A stretch of 64,000 nucleotides of DNA from Leuctra nigra (GCA_934045905.1 OW203769.1:32429345-32493344), one strand, 5' to 3'. Numbered from the stretch's first letter, positions 9,801 to 22,575 are shown. Program-made: numbers and translations. The notes: generated from the sequence alone by a model not told the origin.

Positions 9801-11705
9801 CAGTGTTGAATCCAGGCATACCTCGGGGGGGGGGGGGGGGGCAGTGCCCCCCCCGGCACAAATACCTATTCAAAATACCTTCAAAATAATATGTGCAAAA
9901 AACACGTAAAAATGGACGGATCATGTCAAAAACCTTCCAAAACGGTTATAATTAAGTTAAAATCCAAAAAAAAATCCGGGGCTATGCGCCCCGGACGCGA
10001 CTTTACATATACTAAATTGGCCCAGAGCACAGGGTTCATTTGGAGCATCTCATTGGCCGAAGCCAGTACGGCGCTATATTCAAACCATTGCAAAGCACTT
10101 AGATTTTATGTGATTTAATTGAAGAAGTGTGGGAATTGCAAGTAGTGCGCGCGCACATTCTTATTGAAGTGATTTGGAGGCTGACACAAAACAATAAAAG
10201 TGTAATTGTCTCATTTCATGCAGTTCAGTCAATCTACTACAAATATCGACCAAGACCAAAACTAATTGAAACATTTTTTGGTAGCATTATATTCATAAAA
10301 ATTCTCTCTATGACATATCAAAAGCCCTAAAAATTTGTGTTAGAAAAAAATCAAAATTCTAAGATGCTTTTGATTGGTTAAAATATGAGAGTAGATACGA
10401 TCTAAGAAAACTTTGTGTCAAGCTTAAGCATTCCATAGATACATTATATCATATTATTTATTTCATTAAAATTATATCGTTTATATTATTGTATTTGAGG
10501 TCACCTGAGGCATAATAGACCAATAAAATCAACGTCGTTTAAATTAGGAAATTTGCAAATATTGATAACTACGGGGATTGAAGTTAAAAATGTCAAAAGC
10601 AAAATTGAAGAGAATTAAGTATAGAGTGGAATAAGCGTGACAAATTTAAAATTTGATTCAAAATTATTAAAATTTGCAGACATTTTGCACAATATTTTAA
10701 GTAAACGCATGTCAATCAATATTAGTAGATACTTTTTATTTACGAACTTGTTGAATAAAAGTTAATGAGTTTTCACATTTGAATATCATACGTGTAACAT
10801 TGTTGAAATTTATTCAGGGTTGACTAAGTTATTGCAGTTCAAATATTCTGCAGTAAGAGAATTTGCAGAAAAATCAAGCAAATTAACACCCTAATCATGG
10901 AATTTTTTTACGAAAGTACCTATATCTTTCTATTTAAAAATATGTTTAATTATTGTTAATGAGCATTTAATCATAATGAGTGGAATGAGAGCAAAAAGGT
11001 GGACATTCAAAACAAGGGTGACTAAAATCAATGAGTTAAAAGATTCCGAATTATTTGAGATTGCAATGACAACTACTCAGCATTATTTCGCGCCAGCGGC
11101 CAACTTTGCTATTTGATAATTTTTGCCAAATTTTCTATTGTTTGCTATTTATGCTTTTCACTAATTGTTTTTTTAACACTTCACACTCACAAAATATAAG
11201 TGTTTTGCAATGGTTTGAATATAGCGCCATACTGGCTTCAGCCAATGAGAAGCTCCAAATAAACCCTATGCTCTGGGCTAATTTAGTATATGTAAAGTCG
11301 CGCCCCGGACATGCATGTCCTGATTACTTCAATAAATTTTCCTATTCATAAATATCTTAGACCCTATTTGGATAATTTGCAATTTATAATTCCCCAAAAT
11401 AGCTATACCTACACTGTGATTCAAAATTTTACCTAAGCGAATTACCTTGATCAAAAAAATTCTCGGGGGCTACGCCCCCGAACCCCCTGTTTTCCACTGT
11501 GACTTTTCAAAATATATTACGTATAATAATTGCTTTGTGCTTTTTGAACAACTACAAGCATTATTAATAAATTAACTCATTAACTCTACCCCCCCCCCCC
11601 CCCCCCCCCCCCACCGAAGCACAAACATCCAAAAAGTACCCCAAAAATATGCCACCCCCAACTATTCAGTGCCCCTCCCGAGAAAAATGTCTGAATTCAA
11701 CACTG
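9801..11705. mobile_element. hAT-type element inserted in the first satellite unit
   Basis: Termini CAGTGTTGAATCCAGGCAT and ...CTGAATTCAACACTG are flanked by the perfect 8-bp duplication CTCTGGCC (9793-9800 and 11706-11713). The internal sequence is the same family as the 603-bp element at 29302, with poly-G/poly-C tracts near both ends. There is no transposase, so it is non-autonomous. It contains a nested long-TIR element. Confidence 0.85.
9997..11301. mobile_element. Nested Mutator-like long-TIR element
   Basis: Begins GCGACTTTACATATACTAAA and ends with its inverse. The inverted arms run over 100 bp (to about 10093 and from about 11199). It is flanked by GCCCCGGAC at 9988-9996 and 11302-11310, a duplication of about 9 bp, which fits Mutator-like elements. 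The empty site is visible in the related hAT at 29302 (ggggcgcatagccccgg region). The 1.1 kb between the arms is AT-rich with no recognisable protein. Confidence 0.75.
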
Positions 11706-14700
11706 CTCTGGCCTGCTTGTGACTGACACTGTCTGGTTGTCTCGTCATGTCTTGTCATCAAGTGTTGAGCGACACGGCCTACTGGAGTGATTGGGAGTCT
11801 CCAGGAAGCCGTGAGGTTGAGACGAGGAACACAGAGGCCGTGATCAGTACATTGACTCTGGCCTGCTTGTGACTGACACTGTCTGGTTGTCTCGTCATGT
11901 CTTGTCATCAAGTGTTGAGCGACACGGCCTACTGGAGTGATTGGGAGTCTCCAGGAAGCCGTGAGGTTGAGACGAGGAACACAGAGGCCGTGATCAGTAC
12001 ATTGACTCTGGCCTACTTGTGACTGACACTGTCTGGTTGTCTCGTCATGTCTTGTCATCAAGTGTTGAGCGACACGGCCTACTGGAGTGATTGGGAGTCT
12101 CCAGGAAGCCGTGAGGTTGAGACGAGGAACACAGAGGCCGTGATCAGTACATTGACTCTGGCCTACTTGTGACTGACACTGTCTGGTTGTCTCGTCATGT
12201 GTCATCAAGTGTTGAGCGACACGGCCTACTGCAGTGATTGGGAGTCTCCAGGAAGCCGTGAGGTTGAGACGAGGAACACAGAGGCCGTGATCAGTACATT
12301 GACTCTGGCCTACTTGTGACTGACACTGTCTGGTTGTCTCGTCATGTCTGTCATCAAGTGTTGAGCGACACGGCCTACTGGAGTGATTGGGAGTCTCCAG
12401 GAAGCCGTGAGGTTGAGACGAGGAACACAGAGGCCGTGATCAGTACATTGACTCTGGCCTACTTGTGACTGACACTGTCTGGTTGTCTCGTCATGTGTCA
12501 TCAAGTGTTGAGCGACACGGCCTACTGGAGTGATTGGGAGTCTCCAGGAAGCCGTGAGGTTGAGACGAGGAACACAGAGGCCGTGATCAGTTTATTGACT
12601 CTGGCCTACTTGTGACTGACACTGTCTGGTTGTCTCGTCATGTGTCATCAAGTGTTGAGCGACACGGCCTACTGGAGTGATTGGGAGTCTCCAGGAAGCC
12701 GTGAGGTTGAGACGAGGAACACAGAGGCCGTGATCAGTACATTGACTCTGGCCTACTTGTGACTGACACTGTCTGGTTGTCTCGTCATGTGTCATCAAGT
12801 GTTGAGCGACACGGCCTACTGGAGTGATTGGGAGTCTCCAGAAAGCCGTGAGGTTGAGACGAGGAACACAGAGGCCGTGATCAGTACATTGACTCTGGCC
12901 TACTTGTGACTGACACTGTCTGGTTGTCTCGTCATGTGTCATCAAGTGTTGAGCGACACGGCCTACTGGAGTGATTGGGAGTCTCCATGACCGTGAGGTT
13001 GAGACGAGGAACACAGAGGCCGTGATCAGTACATTGACTCTGGCCTACTTGTGACTGACACTGTCTGGTTGTCTCGTCATGTGTCATCAAGTGTTGAGCG
13101 ACACGGCCTACTGGAGTGATTGGGAGTCTCCAGGAAGCCGTGAGGTTGAGACGAGGAACACAGAGGCCGTGATCAGTACATTGACTCTGGCCTACTTGTG
13201 ACTGACACTGTCTGGTTGTCTCGTCATGTGTCATCAAGTGTTGAGCGACACGGCCTACTGGAGTGATTGGGAGTCTCCATGACCGTGAGGTTGAGACGAG
13301 GAACACAGAGGCCGTGATCAGTACATTGACTCTGGCCTACTTGTGACTGACACTGTCTGGTTGTCTCGTCATGTGTCATCAAGTGTTGAGCGACACGGCC
13401 TACTGGAGTGATTGGGAGTCTCCAGGAAGCCGTGATGTTGAGACGAGGAACACAGAGGCCGTGATCAGTACATTGACTCTGGCCTGCTTGTGACTGACAC
13501 TGTCTGGTTGTCTCGTCATGTGTCATCAAGTGTTGAGCGACACGGCCTACTGGAGTGATTGGGAGTCTCCATGAAGCCGTGAGGTTGAGACGAGGAACAC
13601 AGAGGCCGTGATCAGTACATTGACTCTGGCCTACTTGTGACTGACACTGTCTGGTTGTCTCGTCATGTGTCATCAAGTGTTGAGCGACAACGCCTACTGG
13701 AGTGATTGGGAGTCTCCAGGAAGCCGTGAGGTTGAGACGAGGAACACAGAGGCCGTGATCAGTACATTGACTCTGGCCTGCTTGTGACTGACACTGTCTG
13801 GTTGTCTCGTCATGTGTCATCAAGTGTTGAGCGACACGGCCTACTGGAGTGATTGGGAGTCTCCATGAAGCCGTGAGGTTGAGACGAGGAACACAGAGGC
13901 CGTGATCAGTACATTGACTCTGGCCTGCTTGTGACTGACACTGTCTGGTTGTCTCGTCATGTCTTGTCATCAAGTGTTGAGCGACACGGCCTACTGGAGT
14001 GATTGGGAGTCTCCAGGAAGCCGTGAGGTTGAGACGAGGAACACAGAGGCCGTGATCAGTACATTGACTATGGCCTACTTGTGACTGACACTGTCTGGTT
14101 GTCTCGTCATGTGTCATCAAGTGTTGAGCGACACGGCCTACTGGAGTGATTGGGAGTCTCCATGAAGCCGTGAGGTTGAGACGAGGAACACAGAGGCCGT
14201 GATCAGTACATTGACTATGGCCTACTTGTGACTGACACTGTCTGGTTGTCTCGTCATGTGTCATCAAGTGTTGAGCGACACGGCCTACTGGAGTGATTGG
14301 GAGTCTCCAGGAAGCCGTGAGGTTGAGACGAGGAACACAGAGGCCGTGATCAGTACATTGACTATGGCCGACTTGTGACTGACACTGTCTGGTTGTCTCG
14401 TCATGTGTCATCAAGTGTTGAGTGACACGGCCTACTGGAGTGATTGGGAGTCTCCATGAAGCCGTGAGGTTGAGACGAGGAACACAGAGGCCGTGATCAG
14501 TACATTGACTCTGGCCTACTTGTGACTGACACTGTCTGGTTGTCTCGTCATGTGTCATCAAGTGTTGAGCGACACGGCCTACTGGAGTGATTGGGAGTCT
14601 CCATGAAGCCGTGAGGTTGAGACGAGGAACACAGAGGCCGTGATCAGTACATTGACTCTGGCCTACTTGTGACTGATACTGTCTGGTTGTCTCGTCATGT

Positions 14701-17450
14701 GTCATCAAGTGTTGAGCGACACGGCCTACTGGAGTGATTGGGAGTCTCCAGGAAGCCGTGAGGTTGAGACGAGGAACACAGAGGCCGTGATCAGTACATT
14801 GACTCTGGCCTACTTGTGACTGACACTGTCTGGTTGTCTCGTCATGTGTCATCAAGTGTTGAGCGACACGGCCTACTGGAGTGATTGGGAGTCTCCAGGA
14901 AGCCGTGAGGTTGAGACGAGGAACACAGAGGCCGTGATCAGTACATTGACTCTGGCCTACTTGTGACTGACACTGTCTGGTTGTCCCGTCATGTCTTGTC
15001 ATTAAGTGTTGAGCGACACGGCCTACTGGAGTGATTGGGAGTCTCCAGGAAGCCGTGAGGTTGAGACGAGGAACACAGAGGCCGTGATCAGTACATTGAC
15101 TCTGGCCTGCTTGTGACTGACACTGTCTGGTTTTCTCGTCATGTGTCATCAAGTGTTGAGCGACACGGCCTACTGGAGTGATTGGGAGTCTCCAGGAAGC
15201 CGTGAGGTTGAGACGAGGAACACAGAGGCCGTGATCAGTACATTGACTCTGGCCTACTTGTGACTGACACTGTCTGGTTGTCTCGTCATGTGTCATCAAG
15301 TGTTGAGCGACACGGCCTACTGGAGTGATTGGGAGTCTCCAGGAAGCCGTGAGGTTGAGACGAGGAACACAGAGGCCGTGATCAGTACATTGACTCTGGC
15401 CTACTTGTGACTGACACTGTCTGGTTGTCTCGTCATGTCTTGTCATCAAGTGTTGAGCGACACGGCCTACTGGAGTGATTGGGAGTCTCCAGGAAGCCGT
15501 GAGGTTGAGACGAGGAACACAGAGGCCGTGAACAGTACATTGACTATGGCCTACTTGTGACTGACACTGTCTGGTTGTCTCGTCATGTGTCATCAAGTGT
15601 TGAGCGACACGGCCTACTGGAGTGATTGGGAGTCTCCAGGAAGCCGTGAAGTTGAGACGAGGAACACAGAGGCCGTGATCAGTACATTGACTATGGCCTA
15701 CTTGTGACTGACACTGTCTGGTTGTCTCGTCATGTGTCATCAAGTGTTGAGCGACACGGCCTACTGGAGTGATTGGGAGTCTCCATGAAGCCGTGAGGTT
15801 GAGACGAGGAACACAGAGGCCGTGATCAGTACATTGACTCTGGCCTACTTGTGACTGACACTGTCTGGTTGTCTCGTCATGTGTCATCAAGTGTTGAGCG
15901 ACAACGCCTACTGGAGTGATTGGGAGTCTCCAGGAAGCCGTGAGGTTGAGACGAGGAACACAGAGGCCGTGATCAGTACATTGACTCTGGCCTGCTTGTG
16001 ACTGACACTGTCTGGTTGTCTCGTCATGTGTCATCAAGTGTTGAGCGACACGGCCTACTGGAGTGATTGGGAGTCTCCAGGAAGCCGTGAGGTTGAGACG
16101 AGGAACACAGAGGCCGTGATCAGTACATTGACTATGGCCTGCTTGTGACTGACACTGTCTGGTTGTCTCGTCATGTGTCATCAAGTGTTGAGCGACACGG
16201 CCTACTGGAGTGATTGGGAGTCTCCAGGAAGCCGTGAGGTTGAGACGAGGAACACAGAGGCCGTGATCAGTACATTGACTCTGGCCTACTTGTGACTGAC
16301 ACTGTCTGGTTGTCTCGTCATGTGTCATCAAGTGTTGAGCGACACGGCCTACTGGAGTGATTGGGAGTCTCCAGGAAGCCGTGAGGTTGAGACGAGGAAC
16401 ACAGAGGCCGTGATCAGTACATTGACTCTGGCCTACTTGTGACTGACACTGTCTGGTTGTCTCGTCATGTGTCATCAAGTGTTGAGCGACACGGCCTACT
16501 GGAGTGATTGGGAGTCTCCAGGAAGCCGTGAGGTTGAGACGAGGAACACAGAGGCCGTGATCAGTACATTGACTCTGGCCTGCTTGTGACTGACACTGTC
16601 TGGTTGTCTCGTCATGTCTTGTCATCAAGTGTTGAGCGACACGGCCTACTGGAGTGATTGGGAGTCTCCAGGAAGCCGTGAGGTTGAGACGAGGAACACA
16701 GAGGCCGTGATCAGTACATTGACTCTGGCCTGCTTGTGACTGACACTGTCTGGTTGTCTCGTCATGTCTGTCATCAAGTGTTGAGCGACACGGCCTACTG
16801 GAGTGATTGGGAGTCTCCAGGAAGCCGTGAGGTTGAGACGAGGAACACAGAGGCCGTGATCAGTACATTGACTCTGGCCTACTTGTGACTGACACTGTCT
16901 GGTTGTCTCGTCATGTGTCATCAAGTGTTGAGCGACACGGCCTACTGGAGTGATTGGGAGTCTCCAGGAAGCCGTGAGGTTGAGACGAGGAACACAGAGG
17001 CCGTGATCAGTACATTGACTCTGGCCTACTTGTGACTGACACTGTCTGGTTGTCTCGTCATGTGTCATCAAGTGTTGAGCGACACGGCCTACTGGAGTGA
17101 TTGGGAGTCTCCAGGAAGCCGTGAGGTTGAGACGACGAACACAGAGGCCGTGATCAGTACATTGACTCTGGCCTACTTGTGACTGACACTGTCTGGTTGT
17201 CTCGTCATGTGTCATCAAGTGTTGAGCGACACGGCCTACTGGAGTGATTGGGAGTCTCCAGGAAGCCGTGAGGTTGAGACGAGGAACACAGAGGCCGTGA
17301 TCAGTACATTGACTCTGGCCTACTTGTGACTGACACTGTCTGGTTGTCTCGTCATGTGTCATCAAGTGTTGAGCGACACGGCCTACTGGAGTGATTGGGA
17401 GTCACGAGGAAGCCGTGAGGTTGAGACGAGGAACACAGAGGCCGTGATGA
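11706..17450. repeat. 147-bp satellite array, about 39 units
   Basis: Direct repeats anchored on ctctggcctacttgtgac recur about every 147 bp from 11706 to about 17312, and the last unit decays near 17450. A few units are longer or shorter by 2-3 bases (gtcttgtcatc +3, gtctgtcatc +2, catgaccgtg -2). Identity between units is very high. One minus-strand frame stays open for up to 1134 codons because 147 is 49 codons. I do not treat it as a gene: there is no start context, splice structure or protein domain. The left end of the array is separated by a transposon; its first bases (cagtacattgactctggcc) lie at 9782-9800. Confidence 0.93.
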
Positions 17451-17480
17451 CAGTCTTCTGTGCATGAGCGTCCGTCATCA

Positions 17481-17609
17481 GGGGTGCGATTACGTAAGTG
17501 ATCACTTTCTTTCTCACGGTGACAAGCTTCTCAGAAGGCCGTGAATTACAGTGAGATGATAAGCGTCTCACCGTGACAAGGAAAGTTATCACTTATGTAA
17601 TCGCACCCC
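17481..17609. mobile_element. Palindromic MITE at the end of the satellite
   Basis: ggggtgcgattacgtaagtg is mirrored by cacttatgtaatcgcacccc, with further pairing inside. It lies about 30 bp after the last satellite bases. Confidence 0.65.
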
Positions 17610-17632
17610 AGGTCAAGCGAGAGAGACTAAAC

Positions 17633-18000
17633 TAGGAAAACGCTCTGTGTACCGCGTTGATGAGCGAGCCAGTGTATTGATGCGATTTAATATGCGTTAA
17701 CAAGTCTCTGCTCTACAGGCCTTGGAACTGAAGTGTCAAGATAGCACTGATATAATACTTGAAATTATTGGCATACATTTGCAAATAGTTCAAGATTATA
17801 GAACAAAATGTCCTTAAAATGACAATAATTTTTGAAAATAATTACAGATTAGTCTGAAAGTTGGCAAAACTCCCTAAAATGTTGGTCCCAATGACCATGC
17901 AAAGTTTTAAGTTAATCGGTTGATCGGGAAGAGGCCCCCTAACGAGGAGTCGGGTCATATTTCTTGACTGAATCAGCTGTACTTTTAGTCCTCTTCGTAC
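17633..18000. mobile_element. Family X repeat, uninterrupted copy
   Basis: Starts taggaaaacgctctgtgtac then gcgttgatgagcgagc. It continues through ctctacaggccttggaactg and gaacaaaatgtccttaaaat. The same order is split by a hAT at 3446-4480. The family class is unknown. Confidence 0.6.
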
Positions 18001-19154
18001 TGATTTAGATCTTTCTTTTGTATTCTAAATGTTGTACAAAAACAAAAACTTGTAAATATACTGCCAAGCACCTTTCCCCCTAAAAGGATTGAGATCTAAA
18101 AGAAGGGCCCAGCAATAGTAGATTGTTGAAACATTTTCGCACTTAAAATTCGTGAAATCATTTCGCCCAGTTACTGCCGCCAAGCACAACACTATAAGCC
18201 TAACGTTGTGCCCCAATTTGAAGAATTAAATCTATGTAAACCATCATTGTAAACTTAAACAAAATTAAAAAAATTAAAAACAACTTAAAAAAATAAATTT
18301 AAAATCGAAATTAAAAAAAAATTAAAAATAAAGCTTGGCGCATTGTGTCAAGAATAAGGCAACATAGGAAAGAAGATGACAATAAAGGAAGAAGATATAT
18401 GAAACATGGTCGGTGCAACCGGTGCTACCGATTTTTATTCCTGATAATGATGGCATATTGTTGATACATCTAATTGATTTATTGCTTGTTTCGATATTTT
18501 AGACAGTATGAATTATTTCGTGCATTAGTTGTTCTTTTAAAATTGCCATTGCACATTGGCCATGTTTGTAAACAAAACAGCCCGAAGCTTTCGCTTGTGG
18601 CATTAGATTGGCGTCAAAATACCATTGTGCGTAGTTAATCTATTATTCTTTATTCTACACAAAACGAAGTTTCCATACTTTTGAAACTGAAATAAATTTA
18701 GACATTATAATATTCATACGTGAAGTCATAGAAATAAATATGTCATTATGAAACGGAATCGGTGTCTGTTATTCGTTAGGTTTACTTTTATTGTCCCAAT
18801 ACTTGGATATCCATTATAACTATTCAAACTTGTTTTCTCAAATGGTTGATACTACGTCATAATCTGTCGTCATATTGAGGTATACATATTTGATTATGGT
18901 TTGAATCTTTCAATGATCTGGCGCCGATTTATCGAACCTCCTGACTTTATGCTAGACGTAATTTCACTCGTCATACCAACAGCATCGTCTGCTATCCTGA
19001 TACCTACTATGTGATCGCAAAGGCAACTGGCGTGCCGCGATGGCGATGTTTCTGTCTATTGATGATATACACAGCATCCGTTGGATGGTCTCATTTAAAA
19101 ACGTATCCAGGAATCAACGCTTATACAAAGTAAAAAGGAAATAGAAAAAAAAGT
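18001..19154. other. AT-rich intergenic, no feature seen
   Basis: A-rich block at 18240-18335 (aaaattaaaaa repeats). No gene. Confidence 0.4.
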
Positions 19155-19235
19155 TTTTCCGGGACCGGGATTCGAACACAATATGCATGCGTCGAAGCAA
19201 GCTGCCTTTGATAAGTGTGCTATACAGGCCGACGG
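19155..19235 (-). mobile_element. tRNA-derived SINE head (minus strand)
   Basis: The minus strand reads GGCCTGTATAGCACACTTAT (A-box-like), then GTGTTCGAATCCCGGTCCCG (B-box-like) about 45 bases on, followed by an A/T-rich stretch. The arm pairing is not good enough for a working tRNA. Confidence 0.4.
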
Positions 19236-19576
19236 AGAGTGAAGCTGCTGTGTTGATACATGAAGAGGAAGCGCGGAACGCTAAATATAGATATTTTTCC
19301 ACTTCCGGGTTGAAATTTTGTTTTTTCTTGAAGTGGAGTGTCTAGCAATACATTGTCTTTAATGTTGCCAAATTTCAAAACTCTCGATGGACCCGTTCGA
19401 CATTTAAAAAAAATAAAAATTTTAAATTAGAATAACTTCACTTCCGGTCAAAATTCTTCCGATTTTCTTTCAAAAGTAGGCGTGAGAAGGGGGACTCTAT
19501 GTGTCTACCAAAATTTCAACTCTCTAGACCAAACCGTGCGATCTGTAGAAAAGGGCAAGCAAACCGACCATGCCTA

Positions 19577-19577
19577 A

Positions 19578-19610
<33 letters not shown>
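19577..19610. repeat. CAGC microsatellite
   Basis: About eight CAGC units in a row; no gene around them. Confidence 0.85.
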
Positions 19611-20038
19611 TAACATGAAAGTCAATCCGTGCATGTTTGAGGGCCAAAATTCACCCAGAAGGATGGATTTTTGGTTTGATTTTTGGTTAGGTGTTGTCAG
19701 GTGGCTAAATATACCCGATAACCATGGTTTTCAACTTTTATTTCTCATTGCATGTATGCCTGCCGACACATTCGAGAAAATAAGGAACACGACTGACCTC
19801 TGGTGGATTCTTTACTACCATAATGGAGGTCTAAAGGGTTTATTTATGTAAATAAATGATATAACATTTGCTTTAGTTGTTTGTTATGGCTGAAAAAGTA
19901 AACTTGTAACTGAATCTAAATTTAATTTGTTTCTCCTTTTTCACTGCCCTATGGAAACACAAACATCAAAATAAAAAAGTGCATCTAAAAAGTTTCCTGC
20001 CAGAAGTGGCTCCATCACGTATAGCTTATTTGTTCGAA

Positions 20039-20322
20039 TAAAGCTTCCCATACTTCGCATCGAATTCGCTTCCGGTTCGCTTCGCTTTCGCAAAATGGCT
20101 ACCTTTTATCAAAGGAAATCGTCCATGTTTACATTCGCATGTTCCCGTGTTTCGGTTTCGTTAAAGTTGAGCCAATTTTAACTTTGACGAAACCGAAACG
20201 AAACCGAAACAAGTGAAAATGCGAATGTAAACATGGACGATTCCCTTTGTTAAAAGGTAGCCATTTTGCGAAAGCGAAGCGAACCGGAAGCGAATTCGAT
20301 GCGAAGTATGGGAACCCAGCTT
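20039..20322. mobile_element. Palindromic MITE, GGGTTCCCATACTTCGC family
   Basis: aagcttcccatacttcgcat on the left and gcgaagtatgggaacccagc on the right, with arms of about 130 bp (tttacattcgcatgttcc, gaatgtaaacatggacgatt). The right flank is TTAA. Confidence 0.8.
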
Positions 20323-21385
20323 AAGTCTCTGGTAGTAGCTCGCACGTTGTATTAGAGCGGCGCTTGGCAGCGTCGAGCTAACGCCCGACTAGATGTTGTG
20401 TAAACGGTACCTACTTGAAAACTTGCTTCTTTCATGTCTGTTGAACGGCGGAATCGAAATATATTTGGGGAGCATTAAATTTAGAAATGTATTAAAAGAA
20501 ACCACTGCGAAAGTTAGAGTAAGTGTACTGGGACAAGAAAATTTTCTACCACAAACATTTGATTAGATTAGATTAATAGGGTTTAACGGCGCGTCAACGA
20601 CGAGGTTATATTGCGCACATTAATTATTTTACTTTAAACTTTGTTGAATTAAGCGGAGGACATTGGGAAGGGGTTGACCTAACGGGCCCGATCCGGGGGA
20701 GTCCAGCACTGGTGGGAAGGCCAGGCCGGAATGGGGACGGACCGGGGGGGTGTAAGGATTCGGGCCGGCGGAACCCGATTTCAGGGGGATCACCATCTCG
20801 AGGGGGAAGGCCGGCCCGATGGGGACCGCAAATTCAAGGGAGGACATGGTTAGGTCGACCCTGGCTGCTCTTTGTCTGGACCTCACCACTGACCTGTCCG
20901 GCATGGGTAACCCTTACACATGAGCATATGCTCGCCGGCGTAGCTGCAATGGATCGTTGGCCAACACAAACCCCACCACCGCGATAAGGTGGCAGCCGTC
21001 GGTGGGGACAAACATTTGTTTTGGTTGAAATTTGAGCCACATAGTAAGAATTTAGGGAATCTACGAGTAGGGGAGCATGCTCACATCACATCTTATTTTT
21101 ACTTATCTCAGATGCATTTAGGCTCGCATTTAGGCTTAGATTTCGTTTAAAATGTTAAAAGTTGTCAGTTTCACACTCACCGCAAACATCCCGAGCTCGA
21201 CTTGCAATGTTCCTGTCGCTTCCATTGTCTTGATTTGTTCTGTACACTTCTGAGTCCGTCCAAATACAAGCCCGTTTCACTCCAGACTGATAAGTGAGAT
21301 GTTTATACTTGCGTTTGTTTCCCATAACAATAACAACAAAATGATGATGATATCATCATTGATTCTGAGTATTCATATTTACGTA
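20323..21385. other. Intergenic, with a GC-rich unexplained block
   Basis: The block 20650-21015 is GC-rich (gggcccgatccgggg, gtggcagccgtcggtgggg) with overlapping open frames of 68-91 codons on both strands. It begins after gggtttaacggcgcgtcaac, which looks like a retroelement end. I do not recognise a protein. Confidence 0.35.
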
Positions 21386-21595
21386 CACTCGGCCAAACAA
21401 AACTTGAACGTTGACCAAATTTGAATGACTGCTGGTCATGTCCCATAACCAATCAAGCTTGTTATTATCATTGAAATGTGAGGTCACCTACTAGAGTGAG
21501 ACAATGAGATCGCTTAGACTGACTTCTGATGGTGCGATCTTACATTTATAAGCCTATCAGATTTATTGAACATTCAAGTTTTGTTTGGCCAAGTG
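21386..21595. mobile_element. TA-flanked MITE, 210 bp
   Basis: CACTCGGCCAAACAAAACTT at the left and AAGTTTTGTTTGGCCAAGTG at the right, TA on both sides, Tc1/mariner-type target. Confidence 0.75.
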
Positions 21596-21689
21596 TACGT
21601 TTGACAAATTGGAGCCAAAACATGCGACGAGCTGATAGCTTCTAGTCCATGGGCTGGCGTTCGTGTAAAACATTGGTACCTACATAATA

Positions 21690-21945
21690 CAATTTGCTTT
21701 TGTTGGCGGGCCGCACTTTAAAAAAAAGTGCAATTATGCTCACGTTATCAGTTCATTCCAGGCGCTTGTAGAACTACTCTTATCATGGGGGGGGGGGGGG
21801 GGGGGGCGAATCTCCTCAGCCTTAGCCCCGCAGGACGATTTATTTAGAATTTAACAATTTAAAAGTGATTCTGGGCAAACTAGCAAACTACCCCCCCCCC
21901 CCCCCCCAAATGTTGCCCCGCAGGGCAAGAGAGTTCTCATTTTAT
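21690..21945. mobile_element. Fragment of the 24048-family hAT with G and C tracts
   Basis: gcttttgttggcgggccgca and ttcattccaggcgcttgtag match 24086-24170. A 19-base G tract lies near 21786 and a C tract near 21891. Confidence 0.55.
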
Positions 21946-22119
21946 GTGATCGCACCCCAGAGTGTGAAGCTAGGGAGGGGGAACTTCAAGCCGTGCGAGT
22001 ATCATTTCCAGTGACGTCAGCAGTGGCGGACTGGCCACATCTTATTTTCGCTTCCCCGATAGTAAATTTTTTTCAGCAAAATATTCTTCCATAGTTAAAC
22101 TATGGTTAAACAGTCCCTT

Positions 22120-22560
22120 TAAGGTGCACGATACAAGCGCTTGGCCGTTTTAGAAAATTGAGAGCGAAAAATTGTTTCATAAGTGTGTGTGACTTGGATT
22201 AGGATGTTCACATGATCTGTCTGATTAAATATTAGTAGCACTCTTTCATTTATGCTTCTTGCATTGTTAATTAGGCCCAGTTATTCAACAAAACCGCTCA
22301 AAATTCCGATACGATTGGAGACCAAACCCGTTAACCAATTGATCTCAAATTTTAATCATGACTAGATAAAAGACAAACTCAGGTTTATCACTTGGCACAT
22401 TTTTAAAATTAATTTCAAATGGTACCCATTGCGCCAAAAAATTTAAAAAATTTCAAAAAAAATTAACTAATTATTACTAATTACAAAGCAAAACATTACT
22501 AATGTACCAAGACTGTGATAACCCACAGTTTGTCTTTCATCTAATCATGATCACGACGTG
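22120..22560. mobile_element. Truncated GGTGCTGCAAGCG-family copy next to the gene B array
   Basis: Begins aaggtgcacgatacaagcgc and breaks off at aatcatgatcacgacg, a few bases before the promoter array. The array and this element are therefore directly adjacent. Confidence 0.65.
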
Positions 22561-22575
22561 GACTTCTTCTGTCGC

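Noticed and set aside
13224..16628. 1134-codon open frame on the minus strand
   Set aside because: It is the 147-bp satellite read in one frame; 147 is divisible by three. Variants of +2 and -2 bases break the frame elsewhere, and there is no domain, signal or splice structure.
11706..17450. CRISPR-like array
   Set aside because: Repeats are contiguous and almost identical, with no unique spacers, and the genome is an insect's.
19155..19235. Working tRNA gene on the minus strand
   Set aside because: A- and B-box-like sequences are present, but acceptor and anticodon arms do not pair well, so it is listed as a SINE head.
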